64,000 bases of DNA from Temnothorax longispinosus (GCF_030848805.1 NC_092361.1:2294001-2358000); one strand, 5' to 3'; shown: positions 49,021 to 63,600, counted from the stretch's first letter. Numbers and translations are program-made. The notes: a model not told the origin generated them from the sequence alone.

Positions 49021-51577
49021 TAAACCGGCTCTAATTGGTTAAAATTCGCACTACTCGAGGAAAGGAACGTTTGCTGAGTTTGCGGGAAAAACACGAGCTC
49101 GACCATTTCTCCGGACGAATCCATTACTTTTTGAAGAGTTAAGTTGAATCATGCGCGCAGACGTTCGCGCTCGTAATTACGGTGTCGATAATGATCGTCT
49201 CCTTCGCCCCGAGATTCGCGCGATAATGAGCGCCGTTTAATCCCATTTCCGCGAGATTATCCCGGCCCGCACGGCGCGCTCCGATTATCTGCTTTTACTT
49301 CCGAATTTCAAAACAAGATATTCTTAACAGCATCGATAATCGTGAATTGAATTGGTTGCAGTAGTTTGAATATTTAACGTTCTCTTTATTATTCTGCACG
49401 GTAGAATACACTGTTGCGTAATAAGAAATACGATATGCAAAATAAAAAAGCAACATGTAAATTATTGACAGGATTTTTGTAAAAATCTGATACGCGCATT
49501 TTGCGTTCGTCAACGTTTCGGTATCGCCAGTCCATTGTGTGCTTTACTCGATTGTGTAATTAAAAACAGCAACAACAGATTAACCAGACGATCGATTGGC
49601 AGGATTCACAGGAACATCTGCGTATGCACTCGCGCAAATTTCGTGTTTTCCCTCTGTCGGGGAATGCTTTTCAATAATGTAGTACCGGAGGAACACGCTG
49701 GTAGTCGCTGAAATTGCGCTGTTTATGTAAATGAAATTGCAACGGAGATAAAAAGTTTCCTCCAAGTTTTGTTCGCCGGCTCCCGCGCGCAAACTTTTTA
49801 AATTTATACGGATTGCTAATTATCTTCGTAACCGACGCAAAACTGCGAGGAGACGACGTAAAGAATCACGGGGAGAAATTAATATCCACGAACGAAAAAG
49901 TTAACTTCTTTTTTACACGGCGAAAAATGTGATACGTCGAGGATAGAGTATTAAGGTATTTTGTTATATTTGATGTCTATATTGAAGATTATAAAAAAAC
50001 AAGGACCCCCCGACGTGTGTTCTTGATCTACGTTGATAATATCGTGAAAAGTGACATTTATTCGTTGCGTTTGAGACACGAGCATAAAAGTGTTTCAATA
50101 TTAGAGCATTTCGAGAGTTATTTTGAGAGTTTTGAAGTTTCCAATCGATATCACCAAGCGCAATTTCATATCGCGTCCCAGGCTCTTTTATTCGCGCCTC
50201 GATGCGGCAAAACGTCGCCAAGAAATATTTCGCACTCGAACGTTCCCGATACGGTGTCACGAACACGCTGTTCTCTCTGGAAGGCGGTAGTTTCCGGTAA
50301 GACGAGCGAGGAACTCGAGAATGTAAATGACGGATGCGCGGCGTGCAGCGATCTATCCTCGAGATTTGCATTATTATTTCTGAGATATTGAACGACACGG
50401 AGACAATGGAGCCGGTTGCGGCCTGACAAGGCGGGCGACGTAATGTGACGGCATTTGCGACGACGACGACGAAGAAGCTTGCGTTTTAACTACCGCCCGC
50501 GTTGAGTTTCCCTCGTTTTGTCGCTAAAGGGTCCTTCCGAGATTAACGTGTTGAGACCGCGGGGCTTAAAATGGCCTCGTTAACTTTTGCGTTATTTTTG
50601 GTGAAACAATGAGATCTCCGAGATACATCGCCCCGGCGCGTTTATCTCGCGCTTGACAAGAGAGACTCGCGATAGTGCACGGTGCACGTGCTGCTATCTC
50701 CATTCCGGTTTTCGGCGCTGTGTTTGTAAACGGCAATTTCGCACGGTGTTTGCGAGCGTACAATTAGCGCGGCCGACGACAAATACCGCGGATGAAAAAA
50801 GTTTAGCTTTTATAAAACAGAAAAAAAATATAGAAATAGAAATTTAATGCAAATAGAGCAGAGTGTATAAAAAACCAGCCAGCAAATTTACTCTTGCATT
50901 TTTAGCGTGCCATTTGTCGTTTAATGGTGGAGAGAGAGACCGTTATTGCGTTAGTGGATAAACTTCGTTCGTCGAGTTAGTTTTCGAGTTGGTTTTTTAG
51001 CGGCGCGATCTTCGTTAGTCATCGACAATGAAGCCGCGTCTAATCCGAGGCTGACAGCGTCATTCTCGACGAAGGAGCAGAGGATCAACGCGGAAGGAGG
51101 CTCGAGGCTCGACGTCTCCCGAGGGGGTTATGGGGGGGTTACTTCGTAACTAGGGAAGTCGCTGTCGGGTGTGAGGGATGCGCGGGTCTGAGGGAGGACG
51201 TTACAACCGCCGGGACAGACATACGGCGGCATTACAGCGATGAGACTGCGCGCCGCGTCGCGTATTTTATGCAGAGTGTATATGCACCGAGTCCCCGGCA
51301 GGCCAGCTTGTCTATGCGTCGTAAGATTTCCTAGGGGATAAGACACCGCAGCACCGACTTCGGCTATATCGGCGCCCTGAGCGAGATATTTTGTCCGGAG
51401 AGAGAGAGAGAGAGCGCGCGCGCGGGCGCGGTCCCTCGATAACTCAAGTCAAACTTATATTTATCTCGTGGAACTTAACGGTGTTGGCCCCGAAGAGAGG
51501 GAGTAAAACAGGATAAAGTAATTATTAAATTGCTTAAATATTAAATTCTCTTTATATATACTGTCTTAAATATTAGA
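49021..51577. other. Non-coding stretch between the two MITE copies
   Basis: No supported exon. Overlapping ORFs at 49964-50429 occur on both strands. A GA tract merges into CG at 51399-51424. The minus-strand ORF at 51128-51346 is discussed under rejected items. Confidence 0.4.
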
Positions 51578-51579
51578 TA

Positions 51580-52444
51580 CACCCAACTCTCTTTTTACGC
51601 GGTTCTTTTTTGCGCGTGTTTCTTTTACGCGATTACTTTTACTTTCGAAAAATTTTTGTAATCTCTCGCGTATATGTACAGACCTTAATTTTAATTCTTA
51701 ATAATGAATTAACGACAATTTTTCAGTCAGACACGTCCCCTCGAAACAAGCGAGTAATACAGACTATAGGTACAAGTGAATAAGTCACAATGTGATACCA
51801 AATTAACCCTTAAATGCCCCCTGGGGTCCAGCGGACCCCAGACCCTTTACAATGATATATTTTCAAATGTTCTTGCCAAAAATGGAGCTCATGCTCCCGT
51901 TGATGATAGTTGAGTGATTGACCTACCCGTTTGTACACTTAGCAGTGCTCAGTTTACTTAATTTTTTATACTATGTTGAAATTGAAATTTTAACAATATA
52001 AGCATTTTATTCTCTTTTTTAAGCCTTGAACAACATTGAAAAAAATTTTCATAACTAAAGATAAAAAAATCAATGAATATAAGGAGACATTTTTCATGCT
52101 GGGGTCTTTTAGACCCCTCATGTCATTTACGAGATTCTTGAGAGGTGTGGCATTTAAGGGTTAAAGTTTTGTTTGGTTAATTACATCTTTTTAAAATTAT
52201 TTAAAGTTTCTATGTGCTGTCAGCAGACCCTGAAGAAGTAAAACATAAACCATTTTCTCAATATATACTGCAAGGTTTTTTGTGGTTGGCCTAAATACAA
52301 GCACTTTTTACACGGTAGCTGCATACCGAGTGAAAAAACTGTAAAAAGAGAATCTTTCCAAATAGCATGCCATTTTTATGCGGTTTTTACAAATAACGCG
52401 ATTTCTTTCTTCACGTAGAACGATTTAAAAAAGAGAATTGGATG
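51580..52444. mobile_element. TA-flanked inverted-repeat element, host of copy 2
   Basis: The left end reads CACCCAACTCTCTTTTTACG and the right end, reverse complemented, CATCCAATTCTCTTTTTTAA. Both are preceded by TA. The sub-terminal regions share T-rich words with ACGCGGTT/ACGCGATT-like motifs. TA target sites and CA ends fit Tc1/mariner or pogo. No transposase frame is seen. The piggyBac-like MITE at 51803-52164 is inserted inside it; without that MITE the element is about 500 bp. Confidence 0.6.
51803..52164. mobile_element. piggyBac-like MITE, copy 2 (nested)
   Basis: The TTAA flanks are at 51803-51806 and 52161-52164. The left end reads CCCTTAAATGCC and the right end GGCATTTAAGGG. It is aligned along its length with copy 1 and differs by scattered substitutions and a few small indels. 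The same GGGGTCCAGCGGACCCC palindrome is intact. It is in the same orientation as copy 1, about 3.1 kb away. Confidence 0.85.
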
Positions 52445-52447
52445 TAT

Positions 52448-55400
52448 ACCTCAATTATATTGAAACCTTGATGCATTCTACACTTTGTACTTTTTTTTTG
52501 CGCTGCGGTCTTTATTAATAATAGGCGGAAAAGAAAAATTCGAACCGTCCGTTTCGAGTGACTTTGAAACTAATTATTGTGTCGTGCTCGTCGAAGGACT
52601 TGAAGACAAAAAGAGAGAAATTTAATTGATTCCCCGTCCAGTACGGTTTAGCCTTGTGTTTGCTCGTCACGCTTCTCGCGCGGCTTCTTCTCAGTTAATG
52701 ATCCTCGGTTGCTACACGGCGCGGCATTTGCATGCGCGACAAGGAGGAAGGAGAGAAGTACAAGCCTGTCACGTCAAGTATTTGCACGTGCCGTTGCGCA
52801 CGGAGATGCGAACGGTACCGAATGGGGTGCAAAGTGCGAGAAACGTGAGAGAACGCTTTAAACACGCGGAAATCGCTCGCGGGTTGTCGATTGTATTTAG
52901 AAACTTGTGGCGTTAAGTATATATCCTGATACACAAAAAGCTACGGGATGAATTTCACTTTTATCGAGCGCTTTGACGCAAAAATAGCTCAGGAAAACTC
53001 GATTAGGCCATCGGCGATTGCCCGGGGAAATTGAACCCTATCCGATAACGATAATTGTCAGTCTGAAATGAAATTTTCTATTAACGAACGGGATGCACAA
53101 TGCGCTTTCGCGCGGTAAAGCGAGAAGCCGCGCGCGCGATCCTTTCGTCTTATTCCGCATCTGCGGAAACGTGGAATCGGATTTATATACGCCGATAGGG
53201 CTTGCGCTCGTACGGGGATTATTTCTGGAAACTTGGTTAAGCCGCAATCTCTCGATTGCTCTGTGCGGATCGTTGAAGGGTGGATTTTAAGTTATATACT
53301 TTTTGGAGCACACGCGCGCGGCAAATCGGGTTTTCGAATCGCGATTACGATCGTCCGACCTGGGCGTAACTGTTTGGGATGATCGGCACGTATGCTCTTT
53401 CGCAGAAATTTATATTTCTCTATAAAAATAATATCGTGACAGGATTTAAAAATTCCATAAAATGAGTTACCGAGATTATCGCAATAATGGTATGACCGAG
53501 GACAATATAAATCGGTATAATTTAAAATTTAAGGACTTATTCGAGTTTGATTCAGTTTAAAATATTTTTCTCTCTCAGTTTTACCATTTTCATGAAATTT
53601 CAAGATCTTTGAAACACATAGACCCAGCGTCGTGATTTAAAGAACACATTGGTGGGGTTTCCCTCGGTGAGATAAGAATTAAATTTCTTTACGCAATCTC
53701 CGAAGAACTCCGGCAATGATAAAAATACGCGCGTGGCGGTATTCGTCTACGTGGGCAGTGGTGGGCAGCCTTTTACATTTGGCTGACGGCCACTTCTTAC
53801 CTGCGATTATTAGCGAGATACTCTATTCACGGTGTTGCACGTGACGAGCCTCAAGGCGAGGAGGTACGTTACACGCGATGAATGCTCGGGTGGCGACACG
53901 TCGGGGACCGTGACCCGTCATCGCGCCATCGCGAGTATTCGAATTCGTGCCAAGCGAGCGTTTTTCAATCGCGGCGACGAGCCGGGGCTGTCGCGAACGC
54001 GACGGAGAAGAATTACCCGTCGCTGTTTATAAATATTTGACTTTCCAGCGGACAGTGTCTAATCCACCGTTCCTTCCCGCAACGGTTTGCGGGGGGAAAA
54101 GGGGGAAACCTCGCCGATGGCGAGACGTGCGTTTGCCGTGCCACACACGGGCGCGCTCACGGTCGTGCATGTGTTTTTGCTGCTAACACCCCGCGGTTTT
54201 GTATGGCGAGCGTGACAGTGATGACTGTCTAGTCCGACGCGAGATGAAATAACGTTCAGAATTACCGACGTTTAGAAATTGAAGAACGGTTTTGTTTTCC
54301 CCCGCGGGATATAAACGAACGTCATGCCTGCTTTATGGGTCGACAAACGTTTTGACACACATGACGAAATATTTTTACGACGTTGGTAGAGATATGATTA
54401 TTTTTTCACGTCGTTGGAATTTTTTTTTTTACACGGTACCTAGTTTCGCTATTACCGAAATGCGAGAATTTTGCTTACAAAAAAGTCTGCTAGATTAGTG
54501 GACACGTAGGTAGAAATTAATATATGGAGAGACTATTAATAAATATAGTAGCTCCCCCAGTGTTCGACAGATCTAAATCAATCTCGTCTTTCTCAACAGA
54601 AGAAAGCTTTTGACTTATATTTATAACTCTTAATGAAGCATCATAGGAAATCAATTCGATGCTATAATTATCTTAAAGCGTGTCGTTTTTGCTCTGACGA
54701 TTTTATACCAAATCTCGAATTTTCCGAGTTTCTCGATATCGAAAAAAGGTCCGATCGAGGGCGAGGCGTAAAAATTCACTTCCAGAACGAATGGTCGTTC
54801 ATCGACAATGCGAGGAGCGTGCTACGTGCAAAAGAAGAGCCATTCGAATCGAGCTTTTCGACAGACCGGTCGTCTTCAACGCGCTATCTCGGTTCCGCCT
54901 GTCGGCATCACTTTGTCGTTATTCACGTCAATGATGCTGGGACGTCCCCCCCCCCCAAAAAAAAAAGAGGGAAAGAGATAGAGGAATGACGAGAGCGACA
55001 TTTTCGTCTGACAGTCCGAGAAAAATTCACGTCCACGAGGAAAGCAAAATGTGGGACGTCGACGTGAAATCAATTAAAGTTTGCCGCGACAGTTCCCCTC
55101 TTGTCGAGTTGTTTCTGCATCGTTATCGACGAGTTACGGAGGTGTTATTATGTCACTTTTCATCCGAGGTCAGTTTCTCCGAGAGAATCCAAACGGAAAC
55201 GGTGCATCTGCTTCTGCCGAGTCGAAGTTCCATTGTAATGAAATGAAATGAAGTTTCTCCAGAGCGTTTCGCGATGACCTACTACTGAAAGTTGTTGCAA
55301 CTCGAAATGTTAAGTTTTTCAGCTCGGGCCATTAAACGTTTCGAGCCGCGGCACCGTAAATATACGCTTCTCTCGACGATTCCGAGCCTCCTTAGGGAAA

Positions 55401-57569
55401 AAGTGTTTAGTCCGTTTGGTCTATCAAATATGTATATTGTATTGAAACGGGAATAGAGCAGGTGACGCTCGACTTTATTCCCGGCTTCATTCTCGCCTTT
55501 ATCTCGCGCGTTCGGTCCTATTACATCATCTCGCGTCAAGATTATTTTATTAATTGATATTAGATTCGAATTGACGGGCTTTCACCCCGAATGGCTTTTA
55601 CATGTTTGGCATTATAAACCCGGACGATTTGTATTCGCATTATATTCGCTGAAATATGTGGAAAGTTACCGTGAACGTTTATGCAAAATGACGCGCGCGT
55701 TTTGACCAGGGAGGAAAATAATTATTTATCGATGGCAATGCGCGCTGCCGTCGCGTCGCATCACGCACATCAAGTCCGCGCTACTAATTAACTGTTACAT
55801 TTGACTTCAATTAATTACGATGAATACCCTGCGGTAAAGTAATACCGGTTACACGCGCCATGTCTATTACGGCCCGGAGTTTGGCCAATCAGATAGAATT
55901 TCGACGAACGGTGCATGGAGTTTATGAAAAGCTTCCACCGTTCGTAACGTGCTTTACTCGCGCGATCATATACGTGCAACGTCATTGCCGAGTGATTATG
56001 TTCACATTTTGAAACGCATACACGTCGAGCGGAACAATGGTGTACACCATTTCTCGATTTAGAAAAAAAAAATTACGACTGAAGGGCTTTGTTTTAAATC
56101 TGACGCGACGTGGCAACGGAACGTTCCACCGGTTCCACCATATGTTATTCGATCATTCGCGAGGAATTGCATTTTCCGATCGTTGCGACGCGATTGTCCT
56201 AAATATCGTGTTTCGACGAGAAGCGCACGCCGAACGAAATAGCGACACTGCAAGTTGCATTGGTCTCGAAAAATATTTCGGAATCCAAAAAAAGGAAGAA
56301 AAAAACGAATTAACGGAGGCAGAAAAAAAATAGAAGCTGCTTTTTTTAATTTCGCCGAACCGCGGTGGCCGCAAAAGGCTTCCAGGTCACCCGGGGAATA
56401 TCCGCCGCGTCACCACCGCAGCGCGGCGACTTGTTAACGGTTATCGCGATTAAAGCGGCGACGGCGGCGGTGCGGCGCGGCGGATAAATCGGGAGCATAT
56501 CCTAAGCGGTCTCTATCGCGCCGGCGGCGGCGGCCGCGCGGACAGCGGTTAATGCGCAACGATCGCGTTTACGAGTGCAACGTGGCGTAATCGCACCTGC
56601 GACCGAAAGGGGTGGGATTTCTCTGCAACACCCCCGCGCCGTATCGCACGGTCGATAGACGACCGCGGGGGCGTTTACGACGCGTCAGCGATTACGTTCT
56701 CGTTTCTCGGTTCTCGCCGGGACGGAGTTGTCTAACTAGAGTCGGCGTGATTAGCGGCGGAGGATTTCCTTGACGGGGGGGGGGGGAGGTCGAATCCGCT
56801 TCTTATCTATTTATCCGGACGGAAACGCGATAATTTGATTCGCGAAGGATTCGCCGGGAAGATTGCCGGCACGGAGAGCCTGTCGCGACGCGGAGGGAAA
56901 ATCGCGTCGTAATTTCCCTGTCCCTTTTACGATGCCTCCTCGCCTCGTAGCGACGGATCTTTTACGACCGCCGGCGACGGGCAACGCCGGCACGACGTTA
57001 TTTCGCGTAGATAGGACGCGGATGAAACAAATGAAAATTCCAACGAGAGCCGGGCTCGCGCTGATGCTCTCCCAAAGTGGCGCGTTTTCAACGCGAGGTC
57101 GGTTTTTTTTTTATTCCTTGCTCCATACAATTATGATCATTTATATTTTACTTTCCTTGTCTTTTTTTTCCGTACAGGAGAGGATTCGGGTTCTCAGTGC
57201 ATTGTGTATCCGCTTTCCGAATAACTTTCGCAGCGGATTGTTTCGCGGGAGATGCGGGAATCTCCCAATTAATCTTAACTCACTCGAGTCATTTCTCATT
57301 CTTACATTTCCCTTTCACTCGCTTTATAAATTGTTTTCCTTTTCCCGCGTTTTCGTCGCCGCTATACTTGTTGCAACGTAATCCCTGTTGCATCTCCGAC
57401 CCCATGTCATCCGCTAACGTTGTTCCCCGCGTAGAGCGGATCGTCTCGCGAAAATAGAGCGAGGGAAGGGGACGGGAGCAGAAGCTGCGACGAACTCGTT
57501 TAACTTTGAACGTACGAAGTATGGGATCGCGAACTTGGTTCTCGAGCAAGTTTCTCGCGCTTTGAACCT

Positions 57570-57570
<1 letters not shown>
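52448..57570. other. Non-coding stretch with CpG-rich segments
   Basis: No supported exon. A C11/A10 run lies at 54946-54966 and a 12-base G run at 56775-56786. The ORF at 54633-54989 (118 codons) is the longest in moderate composition but has no motif or splice boundary. The ORF at 56863-57381 crosses a T run with an AG near 57178, so an exon start there is possible but unproven. Confidence 0.4.

Positions 57571-57574
<4 letters not shown>

Positions 57575-57613
<39 letters not shown>
57575..57613. repeat. (CT)n microsatellite
   Basis: A CT dinucleotide run of about 39 bases. Confidence 0.95.
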
Positions 57614-57616
<3 letters not shown>

Positions 57617-60600
57617 TCGCGCGCTCGTATCTGCGCTTGTTATCTAGCGGAGGAGATTCGTTAAGATGCGCATATGACGACACCGCCGGCGTGAAAAACA
57701 CCGGAACGACACACGGCGGCCGATACGATCGCATTATGTCGCGGTTGTGTTCCGCGTCGGAAACTTTCTTTCGTGTGCTCAACTCTCTTACGAAACTATC
57801 GCCGTTCGCGTTCACGTGACAGCGCGACGGTATACCTATCCCCGACGAATTCTCGACGAGCCTGATATTAGATTTCCGCGAGGCGGGGATAGTCGAAAAC
57901 TTCGTTTTACATTTGTAACTCAGGGAATATACTCGGGAGCGTTACGTAATCGCTCGAAGCTCGCGAAATTATGCCGGAGTCTCTCTTGACAGGAGTTCGC
58001 CGTCCTGTTTTCAACACACACTCGTTCGATAACGCGGAATATGGGGGGTACACTTGAAAGCGGGATGAGATCGGTATTAGGGAGAATTACCGAGCGACTC
58101 CTGAAATCCGGTAAGTTTCGAGAACTCTTCCGAGGGACTGTTAGTTTCGCGCTGCTGATTGCGATCGAAAACATATACCTACGAACGAGTTCCAACGCGA
58201 TTATATACAACGACCGCTGTATCTATCTGCCGGGATATAAATTTGGAATTTAATCGCGCGATACCACCGATGTCGCCGTTCTCTCTCGGTGGCGCGAGAT
58301 ATTCGCAAATTAGAAAATAACTATCGGGGATATGAACGCGCAATTTGCCCAATACGGTCATTTCACACTCGTTCCGATGAATTTCCCATTATCCCCAGTT
58401 GTTCGGGATGGCGATACTCGTTGGTCCGTATATCGGGCGTTTGTTCCAGACGTTCTCGTCACGAACGAGATTAACTTCCGGTCGCCCGTGCGGGACGGAA
58501 CATTGGCGATTTCCTCTTTTTCGTTATGCAGACGAAAGTCGTGAGATAGCCTGCGCTCGGTAGAGATTAAATTTCTTTAAGCGTAAAACGTGATCCATGC
58601 GGTCTTTTTCGACCTTATGTATTATAGCTTATATAGCCTTCGTGCAATTGCATGAATTCACTCCAGGATGTTGGAGCTTAACCAGCGATCCGGCATTATC
58701 GTACAATCCACCCGAATGACCTTTCGCAAGTTTTACGGCTTATAAGGATTAAGGGGTCGTTTTTATCTCGGTAACGACTCCGAGGTTTACCGCAATGCGC
58801 TGTCGATTAAATCCTTTCGCACAGAATGCCGCGAGAAGTCGTAACGTGCCGTTAATAGGGAATTAATCGCTCGTTTCGCTTTCGGATCATCTTAATGGTT
58901 TCAGGGGCACCGATCTCTTTAAATATTCCTTCAAACAATTTCAAAAATTGTTATATTTTTTTTATACGCCGCACACGTATATTTATATATGTACACGTGA
59001 AATTAATTAGTAATTAATAAGTTAGATTCACTTTTTTTATTGCACGGCTTTATTTCATAACTTTCTTAAGGAATACAAAATTATCATAGTATACATAATA
59101 ATTTCACACACATTTATATTATTCTACTTATTATCTAATTCGTCTATATATTCGTCGATTCCTGGGATCAGGCGAGCGTTCGTTGACTCGATACGTGTGA
59201 GCAGTTTCCTCCAGCGCAGCGCCAGGTCGAGGAAAGTAAAACGCGGTGAAAGGCGAAGCGAAGGCGATCCTTGGGGCAATTCCGCGCGGTTGATGCGAGA
59301 TATCGTAGCCTCGTAGGATCGTTAGCTACTGTTGGCTGTAAAACGGCGCTTTGCTCGTGCTCCTCGGTAGGATGGCTATCGTAAAATGCTAAGGTCGATG
59401 GAGTTTCGCCAATAATAGCCGGAAACTCCGGAGCGTCTTCGTCTCTCGATTATTACCGCGTACCTCTGCGATACTCTTGCCGTTGTTCCCGCAAACTTGT
59501 CGGCGTTATCATCCGGGGGGGCTTACGCGTGCACCTGCTGCGTCGCCCAGCGTATACCTCGGAGCGTGGTTTATGCATGTTGTAACGGAGGTTGCATCGT
59601 CAATGCGGTTTACATTCGCAGTTTGGCGCTGCGGATAGCTTATGAATAGTGAACGCGCGCAGTCATCGCTGCTTCCCCATCGTGAATTTGTGGACCTACA
59701 AATTAAAGTACAATGATAGACCGCCAGCGAGGCATTTGACACTGTCTTAATTATTTAGAAACGTTACTGGGGGGAAAAATGATTCCGATCGAAGAGTGAT
59801 TCTGTCTTCCAGTTACATGCAAAATTACCATGGACTTGATGGTCGCAGTCGTTTGCAAACGCGAAATATCTTAATAAATAAATGACATCTTTAAAGTTAG
59901 AATATATTAAATTCTTTTTCCTAGCTGCGCTATGTAGATACGCATAAATGCACGTTTCTGGATCAGTGTCATTTTTTATTGGCGCATCATTTACGGCGAC
60001 ATATCGGGCGACATCGCCGGCAACCCGAACGATTCGTCTCTATCGACATTTTAAAAAGAATATTGGCGACTCGAGGCTTCGTAGCGAGGTCAATCGCTAT
60101 ACTTCTTCGGCAGGTAGCTTTATTATCCTGCAGGGCATAAATTTAGTTTCCGTTAGGGTAGAGAGTGTGGGGTGGAGGGAGGGGGGTACACTGCTCGGTC
60201 ACGTGTGTACCGCTTTCAGTGGCAGGTAAAATATCGCCACTGGCGAAACGATCGGGCGAGAAAGAATGACTTTCGAAGGAGGCAGTTTCTCGAAAAAAAA
60301 TAGGCGGTTTCGGCTTATCATGGCGTAAAAGACTGGTTTTCAACCAAGTGCATGTACAAGCATGTGGGACGGAATACCAACTGGTTTTCGAGTTTTAATT
60401 ATCGGAAATCGATCCGTACTTGCCCCCGCTAAATTAGGGAAATGTAACTACTGTTCCACGTCGGCTTGAAGGAGATTGGCTCCGCCGTCATCTTCATAAT
60501 TGAAAGTCGCATAATTAACAATTAAGAAGTAATAATTTAATTATTCTAATTACAGATTGCGATCGTATCTGGTTACATTCATTACTCGATCTTTCCTCTA

Positions 60601-63600
60601 ATTCCTCTTCGAGACATCCTTTGATAGGTTTGGAAATCTTTTGGTACGATCTCTTTATATCATTCCAAAATATTTCTAAACTTGTCAGAATGCAATCTCA
60701 TTACACAAAACTGTTATGTATCACATTATGGTGGAAGACATTTCTGCTGTCACGTCAACTTGCGTTTCTTCTCAGAATTTCTTTCTCAGAACTTCAATTT
60801 TATTTTCGACCCGATATAGTCGGCCCGATTTTCCTACCTCCGCACCAACGTCGTAATGTCAAAGTTAATACTCGCCCGATATTCCAGCTTCATATCGATC
60901 ACGCTCGATCACATGATCTGATCGGTGCATTGCGCGATTAGCGAATTAACAGTGGCCCAAGAGAGAGAGAGAGAGGGAGAGAGATCACTCGGAAGTAATC
61001 GCTTCTGCCTCTCTGCACAGAACCACGTTTCGTTCCCTTCCGTTGCCCTCCTTATCCCTACTTGTGCCCTCACGCCCCGCCATCGATCAGCTGATCGTGC
61101 TCTCTGAGGCAGAACGCCGCAGATACCAGAAAAAGATAATTTATATGCCCAGGGTCGTGTGGTTGCCACATAGACCCGGCGGTTTCGGCTTTCGAGGAGA
61201 TTACAGCGGCGCGACCGGTTTCCACCTCGGCTGTTGTTTGCACTGCGATACATATCGAAAGTTTTTGGCTCGAACGCGACCTTTCGAACGCGAATACGTT
61301 GTCTCTCGTTATTGCGATACCGCGAGGCGGAGTTCTCAGCCGGTTTGACCGCGTTCAATTTTTAATTAGTCGCTCACCTTGCTCACTTGGGAGTTACTCG
61401 ATAAACGCAAAAGAAACAAAAAGAAAAAAAAAATACACGGTTATAGGAAAGTTGCGGAATTTTAAATTTGATTCTCTCCGTTACGGTATCGTGAGTTCGA
61501 GTTACTTTAGGTTTCAAGCTATTAAACTTTGTAAGCTATCGGGATGTTTTTGTGCAACTGCGAGGTCTTTGTTTTCCGTCGCGGAGACGCTTCGGATCAA
61601 TACACAGACGCAGTTTTACATGAATATTTACAACAACACCCGATATTTAATCGTGATAAAAAAGTAATAGCTGGAAGATGAATGAGATTTCATGTTTCCT
61701 ATTTTACATTCATTATACTCGTGAGAAAAATGCCCCTCTTCGGGAGCGGAGTAAAAAAATTCCCTATTAAAGAGATAGAAATAGGAATACGCGAACATGG
61801 AACAAATAACAAAAGCATTAAGAATACATTATTCGTGACAACGCGGTGGGGCTCTCCCCTTTCAGTCGCGACGTTTTTTGTTCCACGGTAATTAATAGCT
61901 TAACGATGGAGGCTTCTATGGAAGCTCTCGTGCCTTTCGCGAGCGTGTAATATTTTCTTTTATTTCTGACGTCTCATATTTTTTATCTGGGTCACTGCAA
62001 TTATTTTTCTAATTTTTACATCATTACTCGGCTGGCTATCAATTCCTCTTGACGTTGAACGTCAGAGAAATTACGTGTCATCTTCGGTATCCGCATTAAC
62101 AAATAGAAGGTCGTCGCGAGAGGCGCGTAAAACCCGCGAAGTAAGATAATTAATAATGTGCACAAGATAAAATAATGAATAAACAGCTAATATCCTTCTT
62201 ATTTCTTGTTAATCGTATCCTCAGCTTACGACACACTTGACGCCTTTGGAAAAATAATCCGCGTGAACTCTCCGAATTGCGGCGGACGTGTGTAACATAT
62301 ACATAAAATTAGCACATTTATGGAAGAATTAACATACATATAGATTAAAAGTATGTCGAAATGCATTAAATTCTAGCAGAACTTTCTGTCTGAAAACACT
62401 CGCTCGCGAGGTATTGACCTTTTCTCTCTCTGCACTATCGTTGCATACCTGACCTAACATTTCCGACGTCGGTTAAACGGCCGGCGTTTAATATGACGCA
62501 AGCCGAGCGTAAAGGGTTGAGATTGTAAAAATTCGAGGTCTTGCAATTAACGCAGTTGGGGAATGCGGAATCGAAATGCCTCGATGGGCGATTCGCCGCG
62601 TCAGCGCGGACACTCCGGGAAGTCCTTCGTTATTTTATTCCCGCGCAAGAAATATATCCTCGCGAAGATATACGCGCGCTGCGCGCACACGACGCGGCGT
62701 TCGATCGCGCGCGAAGCCGCGTTGCGCAACGCAATTATTACCGCAGCCTCGTCAGGTGGAGTGACGCAACTATATAAATAGCCGCCGGTTAGCGTTCGTT
62801 GCACACGTGAAAAATTCTGTCATCCCGTGAAAGAGGGCCAGGCTCGCTCGAACGTATCGTGCCGGACCGCGGCCGGCAAAGCGCAACCCGAAACCGGACC
62901 TTTTTTTTTACGCAATCGCGTCACGTTCTTTGCCCACGGCAGGAATTTCGTTTGTCCTTCGAATTTTCATTAAAAAAAGGTCGCTTTGCTATTAACCAGG
63001 CGTACCATGCTTGGGCCGAGACAAACTTTATTCCTATGACCTTTTCGCGGAGAGAACCGTGAACAATCCTTGCCGCCTTCTTTGTATCGATTATATGTGG
63101 CCGACGTGTGAAGCCAAATAAATGCAGCTAGCAGGAAATGAAATAGTCAGAAATGTCGGCACGACTCCCCGATTAATTCCCCATCAATCATCGTCGAGCG
63201 AAATGGCCCCGCAAATTTTGTTCCCGTGTAAGAGGCTTGACATGCAATGCGTCCGATGTTATTTTATAAGAAACACGCACTTTACCGCGAGACCACGCGG
63301 GAGTGTCGCTAAAGTAAAAATTTAACGATTCTTTTTTTTTTTTTTAATGAAAATTCCCTAAAGCGCTATTAACATCGAACGTGGTGGATCCGACGACGAA
63401 ACTGTCCGCCGTATCTAAATTGAATCTCGAAGTTCCGTGTGTATCTCCATCTCATTGTTCAGTACAACGCGAACGAAATTGCCCGAAAAAGAGAGAGAAA
63501 CCTCCCCGGCTAAGGTCAGCCTCTCAAGGGTAGACAAACACTCGCGAGAGAACAATGACTCCCAAGTCATTCGAGAAGGAGACGGAAGTTCATCCCTTAT

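Noticed and set aside
51128..51346. 72-codon minus-strand ORF ending in DSDFPSYEVTPP
   Set aside because: The C-terminus looks protein-like, but no acceptor or domain supports it and the block is CpG-rich.
58041..58110. Short plus-strand frame ending at a consensus GTAAGT donor
   Set aside because: The upstream context shows no acceptor or promoter and the peptide is not distinctive.
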